Assembly: GCA_016869215.1 (NCBI GenBank)
Contig: VGEP01000016.1
Span: forward strand, 1-64,000
From: Alphaproteobacteria bacterium
GTDB lineage: Bacteria; Pseudomonadota; Alphaproteobacteria; Rhizobiales; Xanthobacteraceae
DNA: 64,000 nt
Direction of reading: 5' to 3'
Shown: piece by piece, positions 48,190 through 56,750 of the stretch
How positions within the stretch are numbered: the stretch's first letter is position 1
How the letters are laid out: every line of letters starts with the position of its first letter
The notes under the pieces: model-generated
The model's input: the letters and a program-made list of their open reading frames with translations, nothing else
Database searches by the model: none
Told to the model about the DNA's origin: nothing
Made by a program: the position numbers and the translations under genes

Positions 48190-49326
48190 ATGGCCGGCAA
48201 CACGCCGCTCAAGATCGTTCACGTCACGCGCACGCCGGTCGGCGGCATTTTCCGCCACATCCTCGACCTGGCGGCGGGACAGGCGGAGCGCGGACACGCG
48301 GTCGGCATCGTCTGCGACAGCACCACTGGCGGCGACCGGGCCGCTGCAGCCCTTGCCGCGCTTGCGCCGCGCATGACGCCCGGCGTCGCGCGCTTCCCGA
48401 TTCAGCGCGAGATCGGCCCGGCCGACCTCGGCGGGTTCCTGCAGGTCGCAAGCCATCTCAAATCGCTCGGACCCGACGTGCTGCACGGCCACGGCGCAAA
48501 GGGCGGCGCCTTCGTTCGCACGATGCGCGCGCCGAAGTCCATCCGCGTCTACACACCGCACGGCGGCTCCCTGCACTACGGCCTGCACACGCTGCGCGGC
48601 ATCGTATATGCGATGATCGAGCGTTTTCTGTCGCGCCGCACGGAGCTCTTTCTGTTTGAGAGCGAATTCGCTCGCGGCGCCTATGAGCGCATGGCCGGCA
48701 AGCCCCGCGGAATCGTCCGTGTTGTGTTCAACGGCATCACCGCGGCGGAGATGAACCCGATCGAGCCGAACGCAGATGCCGCCGATATCCTGAGCGTCGG
48801 CGAGTTCCGCCACATCAAGGGCACCGACGTGCTGATCGACGCCGTCGCCGAACTGCACCGCATCGGCCGCCGCGTCAGCCTTGCGGTCGCAGGCGATGGC
48901 GAGGAAGGCGACGCGTTGCGCGCGCAGGTCGCGCGCCTGGGCTTGACCGATCGTGTCCGCTTCCTCGGCCACACGCCGGCGCGGCGGGCGTTCGCCTTCG
49001 GCCGGCTGCTCGCGGTCCCGTCGCGCGCCGACTCCCTGCCCTATGTCGTCATCGAGGCCGGTGGCGCCGGTATCCCGATGGTGGCGAGCGGCGTCGGCGG
49101 CATTCCGGAGATTCTTGGGCCCGGCGCTGCGCTCGTCCCGCCGCAAGACCCGGCACGGCTGGCACAGGCGATCGCCGCGGCACTCGACGACCCGGCCGGT
49201 GCAAAGGCAGGTGCGGAGCGGCTGCGCGAGCGCATCCGCAGCCATTTCTCGCAGGGCGCGATGGTCGAAGGCGTCCTGGCCGCCTATGGCGAAGCGATTA
49301 AGTCCAAGTTTCGGCATTCGCAATAA
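48190..49326 (+). CDS. GT4-type glycosyltransferase
   Basis: This 378-residue GT-B glycosyltransferase has the acceptor-side block VHVTRTPVGGIFRHILDLAAGQAERGH and the donor-binding region SVGEFRHIKGTDVLIDAVAEL. The EX7E-like motif appears in PSRADSLPYVVIEAGGAGIPMVASGVGGIPE. It should add a sugar to the growing lipid-linked repeat. It lies 2 nt after the export lipoprotein gene and 44 nt before the initiating phosphotransferase gene, in one operon. Confidence 0.88.
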   Translation: MAGNTPLKIVHVTRTPVGGIFRHILDLAAGQAERGHAVGIVCDSTTGGDRAAAALAALAPRMTPGVARFPIQREIGPADLGGFLQVASHLKSLGPDVLHGHGAKGGAFVRTMRAPKSIRVYTPHGGSLHYGLHTLRGIVYAMIERFLSRRTELFLFESEFARGAYERMAGKPRGIVRVVFNGITAAEMNPIEPNADAADILSVGEFRHIKGTDVLIDAVAELHRIGRRVSLAVAGDGEEGDALRAQVARLGLTDRVRFLGHTPARRAFAFGRLLAVPSRADSLPYVVIEAGGAGIPMVASGVGGIPEILGPGAALVPPQDPARLAQAIAAALDDPAGAKAGAERLRERIRSHFSQGAMVEGVLAAYGEAIKSKFRHSQ

Positions 49327-49370
49327 CGGTTTTTTGAACTTTCTTAACTAGTTTCCGCAGCGATTGAGAG

Positions 49371-50960
49371 ATGGTCGCCGGCATCCAAATTTGCGGCGGC
49401 GGAACGGGTTTTCGGGCCATGGCCGCATTCGACTCGCGCAGCATGATTGAGGCGGCCGCCGCGGGCGCGACCTCGGCATCGGGGTCGCGGCGGCCCGAGC
49501 CGCACCGGCTCGCAGAAGCCGCGGCCGACGTTGCGGCCGAGCCCGCGGCGCCTGCGATGTCGCCGATCGTCTTGGCCGGCGCGGTGCGCATGATCGAGAT
49601 GGCGCTGGTCGCAATCATCGGCACCGCGATCTACGCCGCCTATGTCGTGCCGCTCGACGGAATCGAATGGCGTTACTTCGCGGCCATCGCGGGCATTGCG
49701 CTGCTCTCGATGCTGGCCTTCCAGATCGCCGACATTTACCAGGTGCAGGCTTTCCGGGGACACGAGAAGCAATACTTCCGGCTCGCGTCGGCATGGTCGG
49801 TGGTGTTCCTGATCGCGATCGGCGTGTCGTTCTTCGCCAAGACCGGCGATCAATTCTCCCGCATCTGGCTCGGCAGCTTCTACGTGATCGGCCTGCTCGC
49901 GCTCCTGGCTTTCCGCCGCGCGCTGTTCCTGATGGTGCGCCGCTGGACCCGCGAGGGACGGCTCGCGCGCCGCACGGCAATCGTCGGCGGCGGCGGTGCG
50001 GGTGAATCGCTGGTCGGCGCGCTCAAGGGCCAGCGCGACAGCGACATCCGGGTGCTCGGCCTGTTCGACGACCGCGGCGACGACCGTTCGCCAAACGCAG
50101 CCGGCGGCGTCCGCAAGCTCGGCACGGTCGACGATCTTGTGGAATTCGCCCGCCGCACGCGCGTCGATCTCGTGATCTTCTCGCTGCCGATCATGGCCGA
50201 GGGACGCATCCTGCAGATGCTGAAGAAGCTCTGGGTGCTGCCGGTCGACATCCGGCTTTCGGCGCACAGCAACAAGCTGCGATTCCGTCCCCGCTCCTAT
50301 TCGTACCTCGGCAGCGTCCCGGTGCTCGACGTGTTCGACCGTCCCATCACCGACTGGGACGTGGTGATGAAATGGCTGTTCGACAGGATCGTCGGCGGTA
50401 TCGCGCTGCTGCTGCTGGCGCCGCTGATGGCGGCGGTCGCGGTCCTGATAAAGCTCGACAGCAAGGGGCCGGTGTTCTTCAAGCAGAAGCGGCACGGCTT
50501 CAACAACGAACTGATCGAAGTCTACAAGTTCCGTTCGATGTACGCCGACAAGACCGACCACACGGCGCAGAAGAGCGTGACCAGGGACGACCCGCGCGTC
50601 ACGCGCGTAGGCCGGTTCATTCGCAAGACGTCGATCGACGAGTTGCCGCAGCTCATCAACGTCGTGTTCAAGGGCAATCTGTCGCTGGTCGGCCCACGCC
50701 CGCACGCGGCCAACCAGAAATTCGAGAACCGCCAGTTCGACGAGGCGGTCGACGGCTATTTCGCGCGCCATCGCGTCAAGCCCGGCATCACCGGCTGGGC
50801 GCAGATCAACGGCTGGCGCGGCGAGATCGACAGCCCCGAAAAGATTCAGAAGCGCGTCGAATACGATCTCTACTACATCGAGAACTGGTCGCTGCTGCTC
50901 GACCTCTCCATTCTGGCGCGGACGCCGCTGGCGCTGCTCAAGGCCGAGAACGCCTATTGA
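49371..50960 (+). CDS. undecaprenyl-phosphate glucose phosphotransferase (WcaJ/ExoY type)
   Basis: This 529-residue polyprenyl-phosphate hexose-1-phosphate transferase starts polysaccharide repeat assembly. It has about five N-terminal membrane segments, a CoA-binding-like domain (RTAIVGGGGAGESLVGALKG), and the catalytic C-terminal bacterial sugar transferase domain. The last includes KWLFDRIVGGIALLLLAPLM, GPVFFKQKRHGFNNELIEVYKFRSMY and SIDELPQLINVVFKGNLSLVGPRPHA, then GITGWAQINGWRGE. Start ATG 49371 or 49419 is possible. Its stop overlaps the start of the ligase-like gene (TTGA). Confidence 0.92.
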   Translation: MVAGIQICGGGTGFRAMAAFDSRSMIEAAAAGATSASGSRRPEPHRLAEAAADVAAEPAAPAMSPIVLAGAVRMIEMALVAIIGTAIYAAYVVPLDGIEWRYFAAIAGIALLSMLAFQIADIYQVQAFRGHEKQYFRLASAWSVVFLIAIGVSFFAKTGDQFSRIWLGSFYVIGLLALLAFRRALFLMVRRWTREGRLARRTAIVGGGGAGESLVGALKGQRDSDIRVLGLFDDRGDDRSPNAAGGVRKLGTVDDLVEFARRTRVDLVIFSLPIMAEGRILQMLKKLWVLPVDIRLSAHSNKLRFRPRSYSYLGSVPVLDVFDRPITDWDVVMKWLFDRIVGGIALLLLAPLMAAVAVLIKLDSKGPVFFKQKRHGFNNELIEVYKFRSMYADKTDHTAQKSVTRDDPRVTRVGRFIRKTSIDELPQLINVVFKGNLSLVGPRPHAANQKFENRQFDEAVDGYFARHRVKPGITGWAQINGWRGEIDSPEKIQKRVEYDLYYIENWSLLLDLSILARTPLALLKAENAY

Positions 50961-52249
50961 TCGCCGCCCCGCATTCCGCGCAGCTCGGCGCGCATTGGGC
51001 CGAACCGGCGCCGCAGGCGCGGCCGTTGACCGTCTCCGCTGAGCGCGTCCGGCTGCTGCTGCTGTGGCTGACCGGCGCGACCTGCTCCATCGTCTTCATC
51101 GAGCCGAGCCCCTACGAGATCGCCTCGTTCATGGCGATTTCGGTCTTCGCCATGGGCGCGCTTGCACTTCGCCCGTCCCTGCTGCCGCTGGCCGTCCTGC
51201 TGATCCTGACCAACATCGGATACAGCGCCTCGGCCGCTTCGCTGCTCGGCGAGCAGGGCGTCCTGACCTGGGTGCTGACGTCCTGGTATCTCGCCGCGAC
51301 CGCGCTGTTCTTCGCCGCCATGCTCGGCGCCAACACCGAGGCAAGGCTTGCCGCGCTGACGCGCGGCTGCCTCGTCGCGGGCATCATCGCCGCGCTGGCC
51401 GCGATCGTCGGCTATTCCAGGGTGTTTTCCGGCGCGAACGAACTGCTGCTGCTCTACGACCGCGCCCGCGGCACGTTCAAGGATCCGAACGTGCTGGGCG
51501 CATTCATGGTGCTCCCGGCCTTGCTCGCGCTTCATCGCATCGTCGCCGGCAACCTGCGGCAGGCCGTCGGCGGCATGATGCTGATGGCGCTGTTCGCGGC
51601 TGCGATCCTGTTGTCGTTTTCGCGCGCCGCCTGGGGCCAGGTGGTGTTTGCCTCGCTGATCGTTCTGCTCCTGACCTTTGTCACCGCACGTTCGCCGACG
51701 CTGCGCCTTCGGATCGTGTTGCTGGGCGCGCTCGGCGCCATGGCGGTTGCGGCGTTTCTCGCGGCGCTGCTTTCGATCGACGCCGTCGCGCAGCTGTTCA
51801 AGGAGCGCGCCAGCCTTCAGCAAAGCTACGACCTTGGCGAACAGGGCCGGTTCGCGCGTTACGCGCTCGGCGCAGTGATGGCGCTCGACTTTCCGCTCGG
51901 TATCGGGCCGCTGCAGTTCAGCAAGTTCTTCCCCGAAGACCCGCACAACTCCTAACTCAACGCCTTCATGGCCGGAGGCTGGCTGTCGGGCGCGTGCTAT
52001 CTCACGCTGGCGCTGTTGTCGCTCGCGTTCGGGCTTCGCGCGGCGCTGACACCCTCGCCCTGGCAGACCGGCACGATCGTGATCTACGCCGGCTACGTCG
52101 GCGTTGCCGCCGAAAGCGTCATCATCGATACCGACCACTGGCGTCACACATTCCTGCTGCTCGGCCTGCTGTGGGGCTTGATCGGGGCCACCCGGGCTCA
52201 TGCCCTGCGGCTGCGAAACGAGGCTTATTCCAGTGAAATCCGGCGGTAG
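50957..52249 (+). pseudogene. O-antigen ligase/polymerase-like gene with an in-frame stop
   Basis: The reading frame encodes a Wzy/WaaL-type polytopic protein, with about nine membrane segments before 51953 and the ligase signature SFSRAAWGQ and FKDPNVLGAF. TAA at 51953-51955 interrupts the highly conserved block that reads DPHNS-stop-LNAFMAGGW, and the same frame continues open to 52249 with further membrane helices. One base change from TAC/TAT (Tyr) would restore it. Hence it is a recent pseudogene, a readthrough gene, or a sequencing error. The start TTG 50957 overlaps the upstream stop; an internal start is possible. Confidence 0.82.
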
Positions 52250-52301
52250 GGGCCGGGCCTTGCACGCCCGCGGGGGGCGGCGTACAGACGGGGCCGAAAG
52301 T

Positions 52302-52379
52302 CGGAGCGTAGCGCAGCCCGGTTAGCGCACCAGTCTGGGGGACTGGGGGTCGGGAGTTCGAATCTCCCCGCTCCGACCA
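52302..52379 (+). tRNA. tRNA-Pro (GGG anticodon)
   Basis: The plus-strand cloverleaf has acceptor CGGAGCG, D arm TAGCGCAGCCCGGTTAGCG, anticodon stem CCAGT-CTGGGGG-ACTGG giving anticodon GGG, and T arm with GAGTTCGAATCTC. CCA is encoded (52377-52379). Its 3' CCA is the first part of a 19-bp tandem repeat. Confidence 0.95.
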
Positions 52380-52433
52380 TTCCCCTCGCGACGCACCATT
52401 CCCCTCGCGACGCACCATTCCCCTCGCGACGCA
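52377..52433. repeat. three perfect 19-bp tandem repeats starting at the tRNA-Pro CCA end
   Basis: The unit CCATTCCCCTCGCGACGCA occurs at 52377-52395, 52396-52414 and 52415-52433 with no mismatches. The first copy begins with the terminal CCA of tRNA-Pro, so two further copies of the tRNA 3' end plus trailer lie downstream. Confidence 0.9.
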
Positions 52434-52467
52434 CAAGTGCGGCTGCGCCGTGATCGCCAACGGGCTC

Positions 52468-52884
52468 TCAGCGATTTGGATTGGGCGGGCTGAGCAGCGG
52501 GAGCAACGGGACGTTGTTGGTCGGCACTTGCAGCGAGAGACCGAAATAGGACGGGTCGTCCCGCTTCCTTGCCTCAAGGCCCGGAATTGTCCGCCCATCG
52601 GAAAATTGATTCTGCCGGAACTGCGACTTGGTTTCGAGGCCGAACGAGCCGGTTTCGAGCGGCACGCGCGTCGGGCTTTGAGCCGAAATCCGCGGCACCG
52701 GACGGGACTGGGCAGCGGGCTTGCCGGGCAGCGCCTGCTCAATCGTCCAGGTCGGGCTGTAATCGTTGTTCTGCCCGGGGCGGACCGAAGTGGAACCGGT
52801 CGACTGCGCACCGCCCGGCCCTGCCATAGCCGCCAGCAGCAATACGGCCCCGGCGGCGCTCAAAAGCGCGTTCGCGAACTTCAT
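52468..52884 (-). CDS. secreted Pro/Ser-rich hypothetical protein
   Basis: This 138-residue protein begins with a signal peptide (MKFANALLSAAGAVLLLAAMAGPGGA, cleavage near GGAQ). The rest is low in regular structure, rich in Pro, Gln, Ser and Asn, and ends PLLPLLSPPNPNR. A GGGGAG site before ATG 52884 supports the start. I do not recognise the family; it may be an envelope-associated disordered protein. Confidence 0.6.
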   Translation of the reverse strand: MKFANALLSAAGAVLLLAAMAGPGGAQSTGSTSVRPGQNNDYSPTWTIEQALPGKPAAQSRPVPRISAQSPTRVPLETGSFGLETKSQFRQNQFSDGRTIPGLEARKRDDPSYFGLSLQVPTNNVPLLPLLSPPNPNR

Positions 52885-53111
52885 ACCCAACTCCCCGGCA
52901 CCCGATCTGCCGTCCGTCGCTGCGCCAAGCCCGAACAAAAACGCATGAGAACACCGGGACAGACTCTGCGCCACACCGGCATTTGACTGCCGTCGGGCTT
53001 GAATTTCAAGCGCGCTTGCGGCTTTTCCCGATGCGCTTGCCACCCCCTCTGGATAAGATTGTTTGTATTAACGATCCCCTGATGTGTGACGGTCTTCGGG
53101 TCGCAGCCTCC

Positions 53112-54155
53112 ATGACAGCAATGTCGCAGATGCAGGCGTTCGGGCCGGTCCTTGTGACCGGAGCGAGCGGATTTGTCGGTTCCGCCATCGCCAATGCATT
53201 GCGCCGCGACGGTTATCGCGTCCGCGTCATGGTCCGCCCCTCAAGCCCACGCATCAACATCGATCCCCGCGACGAAATCGCGGTTTGCGACATTCGCGAC
53301 CGGACTGCGGTCGCCGAGGCCATGCGGGGCGTGCGCTACCTGATCCATGCCGCAGCCGATTACCGTCTGTGGGCGCCCTCCCCCGACGAAATCATGCAGA
53401 CCAACGTCGATGGCACACGCGTCGTCATGGAGGAGGCCGCGCGCGCCGGGCTTGAGCGCATCGTTTATACGAGTTCGGTCGCGACCTTCGACATCTCCGG
53501 ACCGGTGCCGGCCGACGAAACGCGCGCGCTTCCGCTGGAAAAGGCCGTGGGCGCGTACAAGCGCAGCAAGGTCATCGCCGAGAGGCTGGTCGTCGACCTT
53601 GCGCAAACTCACGGCCTTCCTGTGGTGGTCACCAACCCCTCGACTCCCATTGGGCCGCGCGACGTGCGCCCGACGCCGACCGGCCGCATCGTCGTCGAGG
53701 CCGCCGCCGGCCGTATGCCGGCTTTCGTCGACACCGGACTGAACTTCGTTCACGTCGACGACGTCGCCAACGGCCATATCGCTGCGCTGCACCGGGGGCG
53801 GGTCGGGGAGCGCTATATTCTCGGGGGCGAAAACCTGACTCTCCGTCAGGTGTTGACCGACATCGCGGAGATCGTCGGCCGCAAGCCCCCGCGCGTAAAA
53901 CTGCCGCGGCTGGCGGTCTATCCGTTCGCGGTCGGCGCGGAACTGCTGGCGCGGCTCAGCGGTTCGGAGCCGTTTGCGACCGTCGACGGGCTGCGCATGA
54001 GCCGCCACTACATGCATTTCGACGACGGCAAGGCGCGGCGCGAATTGGGCTACACGTCGCGGCCCTACCGCGAGGCGCTGTCGGACGCCATCGACTGGTT
54101 CGCCAAGGCCGGATACCTGCCGCAAACCGTGCGGGCCCGCGCCGCGGCCTTGTAG
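53112..54155 (+). CDS. hpnA: hopanoid-associated sugar epimerase (HpnA-type extended SDR)
   Basis: This protein of about 348 residues has NAD(P) motif VTGASGFVGSAIANAL, the Tyr-Lys pair in GAYKRSK, and HAAADYRLWAPSPDEIMQTNVDGTRVVM. The last is the HpnA pattern, a dihydroflavonol-reductase-like branch. HpnA is linked to hopanoid side-chain biosynthesis, but its exact reaction is less well defined than HpnI or HpnJ. Start choice is ambiguous among ATG 53082, 53112, 53121 and 53130; none has a strong ribosome-binding site. It converges on hpnJ, whose stop is 17 nt away. Confidence 0.85.
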   Translation: MTAMSQMQAFGPVLVTGASGFVGSAIANALRRDGYRVRVMVRPSSPRINIDPRDEIAVCDIRDRTAVAEAMRGVRYLIHAAADYRLWAPSPDEIMQTNVDGTRVVMEEAARAGLERIVYTSSVATFDISGPVPADETRALPLEKAVGAYKRSKVIAERLVVDLAQTHGLPVVVTNPSTPIGPRDVRPTPTGRIVVEAAAGRMPAFVDTGLNFVHVDDVANGHIAALHRGRVGERYILGGENLTLRQVLTDIAEIVGRKPPRVKLPRLAVYPFAVGAELLARLSGSEPFATVDGLRMSRHYMHFDDGKARRELGYTSRPYREALSDAIDWFAKAGYLPQTVRARAAAL

Positions 54156-54171
54156 CCGCCGCGAGCTGGCC

Positions 54172-55602
54172 CTACAGCGCAGCCTGCCGCCGCTCCCGCA
54201 GGAACTGGAAGAACTCCACGCCCTCGCGCAGCCGGCGCTTCATCATCTGCGGCGAGCGGATCATCTCGTTGAGGATGGCCGCGATCTTCGGGGCGCGGAA
54301 ATAGAACGCCCGGTAGAACTCCTCGACCGAATTGAAGATTTCGCCGTGGCTCAGGTGCGGATAGTGCAGCGGCGCGATCTGAATGCCGTTGTCGTCCACG
54401 AGGTCCGCGTTGTTGGTGTCGAACCAGCCGTTCTCCTTGGCCTGCTTGTAGAGGAACGTGCCCGGATACGGCGCGGCGAGCGAAATCTGGATGGTGTGCG
54501 GATTGACCTCGGTCGCAAACCGGATCGTCTCCTGGATCGTCTCCTTGGTCTCGCCGGGAAGGCCCAGGATGAAGGTGCCGTGAATCTTGATGCCGAGCTC
54601 GTGGCAGTCCTTGGTGAACTTCCTGGCGACGTCGATCAGCATGCCCTTCTTGATGTTGTGCAGGATCTTCTGGTTGCCGCTCTCGTAGCCGACCACGAAC
54701 AGCCGGCAGCCGTTGTCGGCCATCACTTCGAGCGTCTTGCGCGGCACGTTGCCCTTGGCGTTGCAGGCCCAGGTGATGCCGAGCTTGCCGATCTCACGCG
54801 CCAGCGCCTCGACGCGCGGCAGGTCGTCGGTGAGCGTATCGTCGTCGAAGAACACCTCCGCGACCTGCGGGAACGCCTGCTTGGCGTATTTCAACTCGTC
54901 GATGACGTGGCCGACGCTGCGCGTGCGGTAGATATGCCCGCCGACGGTCTGCGGCCACAGGCAGAAGGTGCAGCGCGATTTGCAGCCGCGGCCCGTATAA
55001 AACGACAGGTAGGGGTGGCGCAGATAGCCGATGAAGTAGTTCTCGATTTTCAGGTCGCGCTTGTAGACCGGCGAGACGAACGGCAGCTCGTCCATGTTGT
55101 GCAGCGGCGCGCGTTCCTCGTTGTGCACGATGCGCCCGTCGCGGCTGCGGTACGAGAGCCCCTTGATGGCGGCGAAGTCCCGGCCCTCCGCCACCTCCTT
55201 CACGGTGAAGTCGAACTCGTTGCGGGCGACGAAGTCGAGTTCCTCGCAGGCCTGCAGCGCACCGGCCGCGTCGACCGCCACCTTGGCGCCGATCATGCCG
55301 ATCTTGAGGTTCGGATTGGCGTCCTTGAGCGCGCGCGCGGTCTTGACGTCGGAGGCAAACGACGGCGTGGAGGTGTGCAGCACCACCAGTTCGCGGTCCT
55401 TGGCGTGCGGCAGCACGTCGGCAAGACCGAGGCGGTGCGGCGGCGCATCGATCAGCTTGGAGCCGTCGACCAGCGCCGCCGGCTGCGCAAGCCAGGTCGG
55501 ATACCAGAACGACTTGATCTCGCGGCGGTTCTGATACCGCGCGCCCGCGCCGCCGTCGAAGCCTTCGAACGACGGGGCCTGAAGGAACAAGCTCCGCATC
55601 AT
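54172..55602 (-). CDS. hpnJ: hopanoid biosynthesis radical SAM protein HpnJ
   Basis: This 476-residue protein has a cobalamin-binding-like N-terminal domain and a radical SAM domain with the [4Fe-4S] cysteines C207, C211 and C214 (GRGCKSRCTFC). It is assigned to HpnJ from its neighbours and the GAGARYQNRREIKSFWYPTWLAQPA opening; HpnJ makes the ring-contraction step giving bacteriohopanetetrol cyclitol ether. Start ATG 55602 overlaps the hpnI stop by 4 nt. No hpnK is found next to it. Confidence 0.92.
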   Translation of the reverse strand: MMRSLFLQAPSFEGFDGGAGARYQNRREIKSFWYPTWLAQPAALVDGSKLIDAPPHRLGLADVLPHAKDRELVVLHTSTPSFASDVKTARALKDANPNLKIGMIGAKVAVDAAGALQACEELDFVARNEFDFTVKEVAEGRDFAAIKGLSYRSRDGRIVHNEERAPLHNMDELPFVSPVYKRDLKIENYFIGYLRHPYLSFYTGRGCKSRCTFCLWPQTVGGHIYRTRSVGHVIDELKYAKQAFPQVAEVFFDDDTLTDDLPRVEALAREIGKLGITWACNAKGNVPRKTLEVMADNGCRLFVVGYESGNQKILHNIKKGMLIDVARKFTKDCHELGIKIHGTFILGLPGETKETIQETIRFATEVNPHTIQISLAAPYPGTFLYKQAKENGWFDTNNADLVDDNGIQIAPLHYPHLSHGEIFNSVEEFYRAFYFRAPKIAAILNEMIRSPQMMKRRLREGVEFFQFLRERRQAAL

Positions 55603-56750
55603 GGCGTCCGGGATCTCCCTTCCGAACTGATCTCGCCTTTCGGCGTAAGCCGGTATCGCCGTCCCTGCCAATCGACGTTGCGGGCGGCAAATCCGGCGAC
55701 AAACACGGCGAAGGACAATAGATCACGCAGCGGAACCAGCCAATACGGCGGACGCGGCGACGCAAAGCTGCGCGAAACGGCGAAAAGCACGGCGGCACGG
55801 CAAAGCAGGGCCGCAACCGTCACCGCCGCCGCCGGCGCGCCGCCCCCGGCCGCGAGCGCCAGCAGCGCGAACGGCAGCGGATTGCTCACAATCCAGCCGG
55901 CATAACCCGCCGGATCGATGATGCGGATGGTGGACGCCCAGCGCACCTCGTGCCGCCACAATTGCCGGAACGACGTTTCGCCGCAGGTGTGGCCGACCGC
56001 GAACGGCGGCAGGGCCACCGTCTCCCCGCGCCGGCGCAGAGCCGCACCGATCTCGTAATCGTCCGCCAGCGTGTCCGCGACCGCCGCAAATCCGCCGAAG
56101 GCCGCAAGCGTCGACGCGCGCATCGCGATGGTCGAGCCAAAGCACGGCTGCGCCAGTCCGAGACGCAAGCCCGTCACCACGCCGGGCAGGAAGTGACCGT
56201 CGATCTGAAGCCGGGACAGGCTCGACCACAGCGAGTCCGTCTCGACGCCGTGGTACAGGCAGGTCACGGCGCCGTTTGCGCTTCGCTCCAGTTCGCCGAC
56301 CACGCCGGCGAGATAGTCCGGCCGGACACGGATGTCGCTGTCGGCGATGACCACGATGGCGTTCCGGACCTGCCCGCTCATGTTGATCAGGTTTGCAACC
56401 TTGGGATTGGAGCCCGCCACGGTCCGGTCGGCGACAAGAGCGAGGTCGTGGCCGGGGAATTCAGTGCGCAGCCGCTCGACCGCGGCAACGGCGGGATCGT
56501 TCGGGTCGGCGACGCCGAACACGATCTGCACCGGTCCCGGATAGTCCTGGCGGCAGAACGAGGCGAGGTTGTCGTAGAGATCCGGCTCTTGCCCGTGCAG
56601 CGGCTTCAGGATCGTCACGGCTGCGCCGGACGGCCTCGGCGCGCGCGGACGCCGCGCAAAATCGGTCACAAGCCATGCCGCCGCGGCAAGATAAACGCAG
56701 CCCGCAACGGCCGCGCCCAGCAGCACGACAAGCGCGACATCCCCGATCAT
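55599..56750 (-). CDS. hpnI: hopanoid biosynthesis glycosyltransferase HpnI
   Basis: This 383-residue GT2 glycosyltransferase has an N-terminal membrane segment, the donor region ILKPLHGQEPDLYDNLASFCRQDYPGPVQIVFGV, and ADSDIRVRPDYLAGVV with the DxD-type motif. Acceptor-side ADDYEIG and QxxRW-like residues (RQLWRHEVRWAST) follow, and it ends in several membrane helices. HpnI adds N-acetylglucosamine to bacteriohopanetetrol. It overlaps hpnL by 4 nt upstream and hpnJ by 4 nt downstream, so the three are one coupled operon. Confidence 0.92.
   Translation of the reverse strand: MIGDVALVVLLGAAVAGCVYLAAAAWLVTDFARRPRAPRPSGAAVTILKPLHGQEPDLYDNLASFCRQDYPGPVQIVFGVADPNDPAVAAVERLRTEFPGHDLALVADRTVAGSNPKVANLINMSGQVRNAIVVIADSDIRVRPDYLAGVVGELERSANGAVTCLYHGVETDSLWSSLSRLQIDGHFLPGVVTGLRLGLAQPCFGSTIAMRASTLAAFGGFAAVADTLADDYEIGAALRRRGETVALPPFAVGHTCGETSFRQLWRHEVRWASTIRIIDPAGYAGWIVSNPLPFALLALAAGGGAPAAAVTVAALLCRAAVLFAVSRSFASPRPPYWLVPLRDLLSFAVFVAGFAARNVDWQGRRYRLTPKGEISSEGRSRTP

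Noticed and set aside
52381-52433. CRISPR array in the repeats after tRNA-Pro
   Set aside because: The units are directly adjacent with no spacers, so this is a simple tandem repeat.
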